From Spirochaetaceae bacterium (lineage in GTDB: Bacteria > Spirochaetota > Spirochaetia > Treponematales > Breznakiellaceae): DNA of 5,815 nt. The translations under genes were made by a program, and so were the position numbers. A model generated the notes under the pieces. It did not search any database and was not told the origin of the DNA. It saw only the letters and a program-made list of their open reading frames with translations. Positions 1 to 5,060 of the stretch are shown piece by piece. The DNA is taken from assembly GCA_031257995.1 (NCBI GenBank), contig JAIRNN010000233.1, positions 1-5,815 on the forward strand, given 5' to 3'. Within the stretch, counting starts at the first letter, position 1. Each line of letters starts with the position of its first letter.

Positions 1-2
1 TT

Positions 3-9
3 CTCCTTA
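3..9 (-). promoter_or_regulatory. Strong ribosome binding site for a gene off the left edge
   Basis: Read on the minus strand this is TAAGGAG, a near-perfect complement of the 16S rRNA 3' end. It sits a few bases before the window edge, so a minus-strand gene very probably starts just outside. It lies only about 12 bases after the terminator-like hairpin at 22-41. That arrangement resembles a leader in which a terminator competes with expression of the next gene. The gene itself cannot be seen. Confidence 0.45.
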
Positions 10-10
10 A

Positions 11-41
11 GAAAACCTAAAGAGGGGGAAGTCTCCCCCTC
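11..41 (-). terminator. Intrinsic terminator or attenuator hairpin
   Basis: On the minus strand the 8-bp arm GAGGGGGA (41-34) pairs perfectly with TCCCCCTC (29-22) across a 4-base loop. It is followed by the T-rich stretch TTTAGGTTTTC. On the plus strand no T-run follows, so the polarity is minus. It is the first terminator after the LacI-family gene, about 170 bases past its stop. It also sits directly before a strong ribosome binding site, so it could instead attenuate the off-window gene. Confidence 0.6.
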
Positions 42-62
42 GCTCCTGCCCGCTCTCCGGTT

Positions 63-93
63 GATATGTCCGCACCTACGGCGCGTCCATATC
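63..93 (-). ncRNA. Candidate structured RNA hairpin with tandem G-A pairs
   Basis: On the minus strand an outer 6-bp stem GATATG/CATATC (93-88 with 68-63) encloses a symmetric GA/GA internal loop (87-86 with 70-69). Inside that is a second 6-bp stem (85-80 with 76-71) that includes one G-U wobble, closed by the triloop GTA. On the plus strand the same positions become UC/UC and A-C mismatches. The fold is therefore much better on the minus strand, as expected if it acts as RNA. Weaker hairpins lie upstream at 143-153 (GGGC GGA GCCC) and 130-141 (GGAC TTAT GTCC), and the terminator at 22-41 lies downstream. Together they could form a structured leader or small RNA. I do not recognise a known RNA family, and a dispersed intergenic repeat is the main alternative. 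Confidence 0.35.
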
Positions 94-209
94 TCCCTCT
101 GTTTGGTCATACGCTACCCCCTCTCCAAAGGACATAAGTCCCGGGCTCCGCCCCTAAGACCCCATCCCGCTACCCCTATAGAAGAAACCCGATACGGCCA
201 CTTGCGGTT

Positions 210-1211
210 TCACGTACTTTCCCGAATCACCAGTTCTACCGGGAGGCGAATGTCCCGGCAGGAAGGGGTGCCGCCATCAATGAGCAGGAGCAGTTGTTCA
301 ACCGCGATGGCGGCTTTTTGGGAAAAATCCTGATGAACCGTCGTGAGGGGCGGAACAGACAGCCGGGAATAGACGGTATCGTCAAAACCGGCCACCCCCA
401 CATCTTCAGGGACGGCAACATCGTTTTGGGCGAGAAACCCGATGCCCTCAATCGCGTAGAAATCGGACAAAAAAAACAGGGCCGCCCCCTTTTTCAGCCG
501 TGGAAGGAGCGCCTTGTACTGGGACAGCCGCTTTTCCCGTTCGGTACTGACAAACACGTACTGGCCGCTATCAGAAGGGATACCTCCTTCTTCCAGCGCC
601 TTGCGGTAGCCCAGCCACCGTTCATGCTCAATCCCGAAATCTTTGTTGGCGAAGAGCAGAATATCCTCATACCCTCTGGTTATGAGATGCCGCGTCATCA
701 GGTAACCGCCTTCAAAATCCTCTACCCCCACATTGACAAAGCGGTTGCTCGCCTTCCCGGTAATGTCGATGGATACCACCGGCTTTTCCGTCAAACGCTG
801 GAGCTTGCCGCAGTCCGCAGACCGAAAAGATATGGCGATAATCCCGTCGATGTTCCACGCCGCCACGGTGCGGAAAATGTCGTCTATGCTGGCAGAGACA
901 TAGAGCATCAGGTAGTAGTCCTTTTCCTGAAGTAACCGTTCCGCCTCGCCCATAATCTGCCCGTAAAAAGGATCGGCGAAGATAGAATTCTCGTAGGTTT
1001 TGACCGCGTTAATCACTAGGCAGATGATCCGCGAGCCGGCGTTTTGCAGATGGCTCAATCCCAGCTTCTTCACATAGCGGAACCGGTCCAGCAACACTTG
1101 TATCTCCGCCAGTTTCTCCGGGGACACCTTGCCCATATTGCCGTGAATCACATTGGACACCGTGGCCGTGCTCACCCCCGCGATCCGGGCAATTTCCTTG
1201 ATAGTCGCCAT
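210..1211 (-). CDS. LacI-family transcriptional regulator
   Basis: This 333-aa protein has the usual full length for the family. Residues 4-23 form the canonical N-terminal helix-turn-helix (IKEIARIAGVSTATVSNVIH), which binds operator DNA. From about residue 60 to the end is a periplasmic-binding-protein-like effector and dimerisation domain. Its marks include ADPFYGQIMGEAERLL (79-94), VPEDVGVAGFDD (267-278, with the usual ligand-contacting Asp region) and the C-terminus LPVELVIREST. Such proteins normally repress sugar or nucleoside uptake and use genes until an effector binds. The hinge region (about 46-56) departs from the usual YxPNxxAR pattern. No sugar transport or catabolic gene lies in the window, so the target is unknown; it may be the off-window gene to the left. 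The ATG gives the complete HTH. No clear ribosome binding site precedes it, and a TACAAT hexamer ends six bases upstream. The gene is intact. Confidence 0.95.
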   Translation of the reverse strand: MATIKEIARIAGVSTATVSNVIHGNMGKVSPEKLAEIQVLLDRFRYVKKLGLSHLQNAGSRIICLVINAVKTYENSIFADPFYGQIMGEAERLLQEKDYYLMLYVSASIDDIFRTVAAWNIDGIIAISFRSADCGKLQRLTEKPVVSIDITGKASNRFVNVGVEDFEGGYLMTRHLITRGYEDILLFANKDFGIEHERWLGYRKALEEGGIPSDSGQYVFVSTEREKRLSQYKALLPRLKKGAALFFLSDFYAIEGIGFLAQNDVAVPEDVGVAGFDDTVYSRLSVPPLTTVHQDFSQKAAIAVEQLLLLIDGGTPSCRDIRLPVELVIREST

Positions 1212-1217
1212 GAGCCT

Positions 1218-1223
1218 ATTGTA
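1218..1223 (-). promoter_or_regulatory. Possible -10 box of the LacI-family gene
   Basis: On the minus strand TACAAT (5 of 6 matches to TATAAT) ends six bases before the ATG of the regulator gene. If used, transcription would begin at or next to the start codon, giving a leaderless message. This agrees with the lack of a ribosome binding site. No good -35 box is present at 16-18 bp (TATGAA at 17 bp), so the call is weak. Confidence 0.25.
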
Positions 1224-1265
1224 CCGCAGATACCCCGCCGTTCATAGGGCTTTGAGGGAGTTTCT

Positions 1266-1310
1266 ATGGAGGAGGGGAAAACGCCGCGCGAATGGAAAAT
1301 TGATAAGTGA
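1266..1310 (+). CDS. Possible 14-codon mini-ORF with good ribosome binding site
   Basis: An ATG opens a frame encoding MEEGKTPREWKIDK and ending in TGA. GAGGGAG (1254-1260) lies five bases before the ATG, a better Shine-Dalgarno match than any complete gene in the window has. It is 89 bases upstream of the transposase-like gene on the same strand, so it could be a leader peptide or the surviving 5' end of a lost gene. The peptide has no recognisable similarity, no signal peptide and no run of identical codons typical of an attenuator. Chance remains the likeliest explanation. Confidence 0.2.
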   Translation: MEEGKTPREWKIDK

Positions 1311-1329
1311 GCCTGTTCCAAAACCACGA

Positions 1330-1354
1330 TTTTTCATCTTTTTTGCTGTTTTTT
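1330..1354 (+). other. Helically phased T-tracts (predicted DNA bend)
   Basis: Runs of 5, 6 and 6 T lie at 1330-1334, 1339-1344 and 1349-1354, with centres about 10 bp apart. A/T tracts in phase with the helical repeat are known to bend DNA. The array lies 45-70 bp before the start of the transposase-like gene, immediately upstream of a TTGACT hexamer (1360-1365). It could serve as an UP-like element or a protein-bending site. A TATATA lies at 1390-1395, but the 24-bp spacing from TTGACT is too long for a normal promoter. Confidence 0.4.
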
Positions 1355-1399
1355 CGCGTTTGACTAAAGCAATACGGCTGGTAACCGCATATATAGTGT

Positions 1400-1858
1400 A
1401 TGAAAAAGAAAAGACAGTTAGACCAGAACGTCTGGTACAAAGTAGGGACAGAGGTCAATATCGGCGAACCCTTGTTCAAGCTGCCGGCGGCCGTAGTGCT
1501 GTTCCACCGCGTGCTCCGCGAGATTAGGAAGCGTTATCCCTTTGAGATACGCGGGTTCAGGCTTGAGGGGGCGTGGCTCACGTTCTATATCAAGCCCGAT
1601 GACGGCCTCAAACTGCCGCTGATAATGCAGTGGATGAAGCAGACGTTTTCGGCGAGGCTCAACGTTGTCACGGGGAGGCAGGGGCACGTTTGGGGGGAAC
1701 GGTATGAATCAGAGATCGTGTGGAGAGGGCCGCCTGAGGGGATAGAGGAAGTTGACTGGGCGGCGGTGGAAACGCTGGCGGAAACGCCGGTACCGGAGGT
1801 CATAACCTACACGTTTTCTTGGGGTAGCCCCCCGGACGAATGGGATGGCAACCGATAA
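1400..1858 (+). CDS. Y1/REP-associated transposase-like protein lacking HUH histidines
   Basis: This 152-aa protein resembles REP-associated tyrosine transposases (Y1_Tnp fold). The N-terminus RQLDQNVWYKVGTEV (5-19) matches the first strand of that fold. LFHRVLREIRKRYPFEIRGFRL (34-55) fits the helix and following strand. IMQWMKQTFSARLN (75-88) followed by GRQGHVWGERYESEIV (92-107) matches the family block before and around the usual catalytic tyrosine. Where active members carry Asn-His-x-His, this protein has EGAWLTFYI (56-64), with no histidine. Metal-dependent nicking by the standard mechanism is therefore unlikely, although Tyr102 is a possible remnant of the nucleophile. Residues 108-152 are an acidic, Pro-rich tail unlike the family. 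The frame is intact, which suggests a retained, perhaps DNA-binding, role rather than decay. The start matches where the family begins. No ribosome binding site is seen, and no terminal repeats mark an element. Confidence 0.72.
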   Translation: MKKKRQLDQNVWYKVGTEVNIGEPLFKLPAAVVLFHRVLREIRKRYPFEIRGFRLEGAWLTFYIKPDDGLKLPLIMQWMKQTFSARLNVVTGRQGHVWGERYESEIVWRGPPEGIEEVDWAAVETLAETPVPEVITYTFSWGSPPDEWDGNR

Positions 1859-1955
1859 CCGTCTTTCGTTCGAAGTTACCCCCAAACCCGCGTCCCCGCC
1901 CGGATGACGGCCTCAATCACGGCCCAAAAGGAGGTACAGACCGCCTCAAGCGTTC

Positions 1956-1971
1956 CGGCCAGAGATGGCCG
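1956..1971. other. Short perfect hairpin downstream of the transposase-like gene
   Basis: CGGCCA and TGGCCG form a 6-bp stem around GAGA, which would be a GNRA tetraloop in plus-strand RNA. It lies about 100 bp after the transposase-like gene in the 215-bp gap before the next gene. No T-run follows, so it is not an obvious terminator. REP-associated transposases are often flanked by such palindromes, but the GTAG-type tetranucleotide normally beside REPs is not evident. The rest of the gap (1859-2052) holds no recognisable feature. Confidence 0.25.
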
Positions 1972-2052
1972 CAGGAGAAGTCTGCCCACGCCACAACATA
2001 GGATTTTGAAATCGGAATTGCTGGGCCTACGGAGTGTCTGGTGACAGAGCGG

Positions 2053-2075
2053 GAAAGGAAAGCCCCTTCGGGGCT
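2053..2075 (-). terminator. Intrinsic terminator of the secreted-protein gene
   Basis: On the minus strand AGCCCC (2075-2070) pairs with GGGGCT (2066-2061) across the loop GAA, followed by the T-rich TTCCTTTCC. The stop codon TAG of the upstream gene overlaps the first stem arm, so termination is placed immediately at the end of the reading frame. On the plus strand no T-run follows, but the palindrome may also slow transcription from the converging gene. Confidence 0.7.
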
Positions 2076-3102
2076 ACTCGATGAGCCGCTTTATCACGAC
2101 ACCTTCCGAGGAGACAAGGTAGCCGTTCAGCTTTGTCCAGCGGATTTCACGGCGTTCCGTCCAGTTTCCATTTTGGTCAAAGGTGTACGCATAACTTGAG
2201 TTGATCGGCGGTTGCGATGTTTCGTCCCTGCGAATGTCCGTCAGGCGGACTAAGAGGCCGGTTTCGTCCCGCTGAAACGAAAGTGTCGTCCCGTCCCTCG
2301 TCCAGTAGCGCGGCCCTTTGTCGTTATAACGCGCCGACACTTCGTACGCGCCGTCTGTGCCCTCATTGGCAGAATCGGTGAAACTGATGAACGTGATGTT
2401 TTGCATACTGTCGTAATGAAAGATTCTGGTGTCGCGCAGTACCTCAAGCGGCACACCGGCCTCGTCTGTCCACATCTCGACGCAAGTCTCCGCCCGCCAC
2501 AGGAACGAGGCGAAATAGTAGGCCGCCCCGGTTTTGATACGCGCCGTTACAGGCCGTCCCTCGTCCGTTGTGAGCACGGCAATCTCAATCGCTTCATCGG
2601 GCGAAAGGGCCAGCGTCATTGCCTCAATGACCGGTGCCCCGGCCTTGTCACGACCGTATCGCGTGGCCGCCTGATAGAAAACGCCGTCCCGCAAAAACGG
2701 GAACTCCACGAGCCGTCCGTTCGCATCTAACCGCGCCGTGTATACAATCGGAGAAGAGGGCTTGGCGGATTCGGCAGACGCATCGGCGGCAAGAGGTTTG
2801 GCGTTTCCCCCGGCGGACGTGCCGTTTTCCGTTCCGTCAATTGCGGGGGTTTGCACCGTGATGGTAACCCGTCGCGCTTTTCCATTTGAAACCGGATCGA
2901 AGCTATCGGGCGGAATATCAAGGGGCCAATCAGGTTGCCAGCGCACGACGTTTTTTTCCGCATCCTTCCATAACCGGTGTATGGGAAAGACGGGGGAAAC
3001 GTCCGCTTGCCCGTCGGCCTCCTCTCCGTCAAGAGATTGTGCGAAGACCGCGCCTGAAAAGAACAAAAACGCCGCGCAAAGAGCGGCGTACCGATACCCC
3101 AT
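2074..3102 (-). CDS. Secreted protein of unknown function with signal peptide
   Basis: The 342-aa product starts with a Sec signal peptide: MGYR, a hydrophobic core AALCAAFLFFSGAVF, and a likely cut after Ala21 (VFA-QS). Cys9 is too close to the N-terminus to be a lipobox cysteine, so the protein should be periplasmic or outer-surface. Residues 87-118 are a Thr/Ser/Ala/Gly-rich linker. From about 119 on the sequence is beta-strand-like, with repeated units built around Asp/Asn-Gly turns: YTARLDANGRLVEF (121-134), FQRDETGLLVRL (277-288) and YTFDQNGNWTERREI (306-320). The last is like the YD-repeat-style motif common in exported proteins of treponemes and Bacteroidetes. I cannot name a function; no catalytic motif is seen. 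The next gene upstream also encodes an exported protein but has its own terminator. The start has no ribosome binding site but directly follows a promoter-like -10 box. Confidence 0.85.
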   Translation of the reverse strand: MGYRYAALCAAFLFFSGAVFAQSLDGEEADGQADVSPVFPIHRLWKDAEKNVVRWQPDWPLDIPPDSFDPVSNGKARRVTITVQTPAIDGTENGTSAGGNAKPLAADASAESAKPSSPIVYTARLDANGRLVEFPFLRDGVFYQAATRYGRDKAGAPVIEAMTLALSPDEAIEIAVLTTDEGRPVTARIKTGAAYYFASFLWRAETCVEMWTDEAGVPLEVLRDTRIFHYDSMQNITFISFTDSANEGTDGAYEVSARYNDKGPRYWTRDGTTLSFQRDETGLLVRLTDIRRDETSQPPINSSYAYTFDQNGNWTERREIRWTKLNGYLVSSEGVVIKRLIE

Positions 3103-3108
3103 AACTGC

Positions 3109-3137
3109 ATTATCGGTAAATACCGCTTACTGGTAAA
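3109..3137 (-). promoter_or_regulatory. Candidate promoter of the secreted-protein gene
   Basis: On the minus strand TTTACC (3137-3132; 4 of 6 to TTGACA) is separated by 17 bp from GATAAT (3114-3109; 5 of 6 to TATAAT). The -10 box ends six bases before the ATG, so the expected transcription start falls on or beside the start codon and the message would be leaderless. This fits the absence of a ribosome binding site. The -35 box is part of the distal copy of the GGTAAATACCG repeat, and the proximal copy fills the spacer next to the -10 box. Confidence 0.45.
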
Positions 3138-3142
3138 TACCG
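3115..3142. repeat. Tandem GGTAAATACCG repeats, possible operator
   Basis: The 11-mer GGTAAATACCG occurs at 3115-3125 and 3132-3142, a period of 17 bp. Each copy is a near-palindrome (GGTA-AA-TACC). Both overlap the candidate promoter of the secreted-protein gene, so a dimeric repressor or activator bound here could control it. The binding protein is unknown. The LacI-family regulator in this window is a possible but untested candidate, since its usual operators are longer palindromes. Confidence 0.4.
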
Positions 3143-3260
3143 GGTAACTATTCAGGCGGAACCCACCCCCGCCTCAGTCACGAGAAACCATAGATGGCAC
3201 CATACACGGCAATACGGAAGAGACGGATGTACGCAGATTTTTCACAAGCGCCTGTCCCCC

Positions 3261-3291
3261 AGACAAAGCGGCGGGGCAAACAACCCCGCCG
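3261..3291 (-). terminator. Terminator after the lipoprotein C-terminal part
   Basis: On the minus strand CGGCGGGG (3291-3284) pairs perfectly over 8 bp with CCCCGCCG (3276-3269) across a 7-base loop, followed by CTTTGTCT. It starts nine bases after the TAA stop. The stem is strong and the T-tract imperfect. It separates the lipoprotein transcription unit from the secreted-protein gene downstream. Confidence 0.6.
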
Positions 3292-3299
3292 GAAGCCTT

Positions 3300-4475
3300 T
3301 TACCAGATGACAGTCCCCACATAAGGAACGTCTGCGAAAATGCCGGCTTTAGCGTACGTCTCGTCATCCTCATAAAACGTTAGCTTGCAAGGAGGGGCGA
3401 TGAGCGCTGACGCGATAGTCGACCCGAAATCAATTACCGTATGTTTCGGAATCCGAATATCCGCCGCAGGGGCGGTTAAGCCGTCAAGAAAATGGATGAC
3501 AAACCCCTCCGCGCTGGCAAACTTCTCATAACCCGCAGGATCCTCAGACGTAGCCACATAATAATACGGATAATATACAGGGCTATCACCGGCACCGGCG
3601 GCATCATGTACCTGTATTGTCAGAGTCGTTTCGTTACTCTGCTTTCGCATGCCGTCCATTTTTGATATCTCAAAATAGTCGATATCATTTTCTACCCCAT
3701 CGGTAAGAGTGCGGTATACGTTTCCTTCTTCCTTAAAATCAGGCGAGAGTTCAAACTTCAGCGCGGGGCTATCATCGACCTGCTCAATCCTGCTCCACTC
3801 CATATAAAAACGCACGGCCGATGCGTCAGTGCTGTAACCGGTACCATGCGGCTTGATAAAGAATTTATCCGCCGTCTGCGGCGAGTTCCCTTCCCGTATG
3901 ACCGGAATCAGGCGCCGCTCACCCGCTTCATCCTCATACCAAATCTTAAGCCGCAGGGCGGTACGTTCTTCCAAAGGCAACTCGGGCGGCTCCTCCGGAT
4001 TATTTGCTTCCTCGTCATTCGCCGTGCTCATTTCCGCCAAGACAACCACCGTTGCTATCAATACCGATGCCACCGCAATGGTTGCCACAATCGGCGCCGA
4101 TATGGTTACCCCGATAGCGGCCCCCACCGTTGCGACAACTGTTGTCGCGCCGGCAAATATCTTGTCCGCATACGTGAGAATCTTCACCCCCACATCCATG
4201 ATGATCTCCACAGCGTTTACGAGAGCATTACCTGCCGCCTCGACAGCCCCGCCGGTCTGGAACCAGTTCCCGTTCACAGAACCCTGGCTTTCCGCTTCCG
4301 CTTTGAGCGAATCATGGTAGAGCACGAGCGCCGTCCAGACACCCACCGCCGTAACATAGCGCCGTGTCCGTTCGTTCTGCCCGGCCGTTAGCGACGGGTC
4401 ATCCTGATACGCGGACAGCACGTTTTTATTCAGCGTGTGCCCTTCAAAGGTGTGCTCTTCCGTCCCGCTCCGCAA
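3300..4475 (-). CDS. C-terminal part of a frameshifted lipoprotein with hydrophobic hairpin
   Basis: The 391-codon frame can only start at a TTG with no properly spaced ribosome binding site; GAGGAG is 14 bases away. It overlaps the preceding gene by 46 bp in the -1 frame. The residues just before the TTG in this frame (DVSLT) read naturally into it, so I take this as the C-terminal part of the upstream lipoprotein. Residues 107-148 are a strongly hydrophobic Ala/Val/Ile/Gly stretch broken by SAP (126-128), long enough for two membrane passes. An acidic Pro-rich linker follows (153-170, EEANNPEEPPELPLEE), then a long soluble domain of unknown family with a Tyr-rich patch (YYPYYYV, 301-307) and a C-terminal Trp. 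A lipoprotein with an internal hydrophobic hairpin could insert in or bridge membranes. No enzyme motif is visible. Confidence 0.75.
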   Translation of the reverse strand: MRSGTEEHTFEGHTLNKNVLSAYQDDPSLTAGQNERTRRYVTAVGVWTALVLYHDSLKAEAESQGSVNGNWFQTGGAVEAAGNALVNAVEIIMDVGVKILTYADKIFAGATTVVATVGAAIGVTISAPIVATIAVASVLIATVVVLAEMSTANDEEANNPEEPPELPLEERTALRLKIWYEDEAGERRLIPVIREGNSPQTADKFFIKPHGTGYSTDASAVRFYMEWSRIEQVDDSPALKFELSPDFKEEGNVYRTLTDGVENDIDYFEISKMDGMRKQSNETTLTIQVHDAAGAGDSPVYYPYYYVATSEDPAGYEKFASAEGFVIHFLDGLTAPAADIRIPKHTVIDFGSTIASALIAPPCKLTFYEDDETYAKAGIFADVPYVGTVIW

Positions 4476-4948
4476 GGTGAGGGAAACATCTCCTCATCGT
4501 AATCATATTCCGAAAACGTTCCGTAAACACGATCCTCCGCATCCTCCTCGTTATTTATAATGAATAGGGAAGGAAACGCTTTTCCCGCGTCGAAGTACAC
4601 GGACACCGCCGTGCCGCTCTCGCCGTCCAGAAAACGCGCCACGCCCTTGCCATCGTCCAAGTCCTCGGATGTTATGACGAAATCTTTGGGGGCATCCTCG
4701 CCCTCAAGCAGATACGCCGTCTTTCCCGTATCCTCCTCGCTTGGTTGATAGTCGTCCCCAATATAGAAGGCAAGGGAATGTACGGCAGACGAGGATAGCA
4801 CAGACGGCCCCGGCGTGACCGGAACAGGTTCCCGCGCGGACGGCGCGGGTTCGGGGCTTTGCGGCAACCAGCACGTTGTCATCGTAAACGAAACAAGTAC
4901 CAAAAACGCCAACAAACGAATCTTGAAAGAAACTTCATACTTTTTCAT
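4430..4948 (-). CDS. N-terminal part of the predicted lipoprotein
   Basis: The start is set at the ATG giving MKKYEVSFKIRLLAFLVLVS. A longer TTG-started reading at 5023 would place the start inside the -35 box of the promoter. A charged n-region and hydrophobic core lead to a loose spirochaete-type lipobox (MTTC, lipidated Cys26 expected). A Pro-rich linker follows (about 29-50), then an acidic domain (LAFYIGDDYQ, VITSEDLDDGKGVARFLDGE). The frame reads to residue 153 (end of DYDEE) and then into a tail (FPSPCGAGRKSTP) of different character before stopping at 4430. A -1 shift at about 4490 would join it to the 391-codon frame, giving about 549 aa. A single lost G (GAGGAGGATG to GAGGAGATG) would explain the break. 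AAAGAG lies about nine bases before the ATG as a weak ribosome binding site. The function is unknown. Confidence 0.75.
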   Translation of the reverse strand: MKKYEVSFKIRLLAFLVLVSFTMTTCWLPQSPEPAPSAREPVPVTPGPSVLSSSAVHSLAFYIGDDYQPSEEDTGKTAYLLEGEDAPKDFVITSEDLDDGKGVARFLDGESGTAVSVYFDAGKAFPSLFIINNEEDAEDRVYGTFSEYDYDEEMFPSPCGAGRKSTPLKGTR

Positions 4949-4990
4949 AATACTACTCTTTTTCTCGTACTTTGAAAAATACCCGCTATT

Positions 4991-5019
4991 ATCATACACC
5001 GGTGTTCTGGTTTTGTCAA
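4991..5019 (-). promoter_or_regulatory. Sigma-70-type promoter of the lipoprotein gene
   Basis: On the minus strand TTGACA (5019-5014, perfect) is separated by 17 bp from TATGAT (4996-4991, 5 of 6). The expected transcription start is near 4984, giving a leader of about 36 bases to the ATG at 4948. A perfect 10-bp palindrome ACACCGGTGT (4996-5005) fills the proximal spacer and is a candidate operator. The promoter lies about 40 bp after the end of the decayed transposase, so part of it may derive from the end of that insertion sequence. Confidence 0.7.
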
Positions 5020-5060
5020 GCAAAAATCGCGTAAAGGGTGCAACGTCTTTTTCGGGGCGC

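Noticed and set aside
1..110. Minus-strand open frame from an ATG at 110-108 (MTKQREIWTRRR...) with a purine-rich GGAGAGGGGG before it, running off the left edge
   Set aside because: It reads straight through the strand-polarised hairpin and the terminator stem, has an Arg-rich composition typical of non-coding GC-rich DNA, and resembles no protein I know. The RNA reading explains the bases better.
61..333. Plus-strand 90-codon frame
   Set aside because: It overlaps the 3' end of the intact LacI-family gene and the hairpin region, has no ribosome binding site, and its composition is that of a shadow frame.
294..935. Plus-strand 213-codon frame opposite the LacI-family gene
   Set aside because: The minus strand encodes a complete, recognisable regulator with all family motifs. 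The plus frame has no similarity or start signal.
1598..1916. 14-bp direct repeat GATGACGGCCTCAA at 1598-1611 and 1903-1916
   Set aside because: One copy is inside the transposase-like gene and the other in the gap after it. No further similarity surrounds the copies and no translated remnant of the gene is seen, so it is probably coincidence.
1859..2073. Search for a tRNA, small RNA or second transposase fragment in the tail-to-tail gap
   Set aside because: No cloverleaf, no coding frame of useful length and no promoter pair could be found beyond the short hairpin and the terminator.
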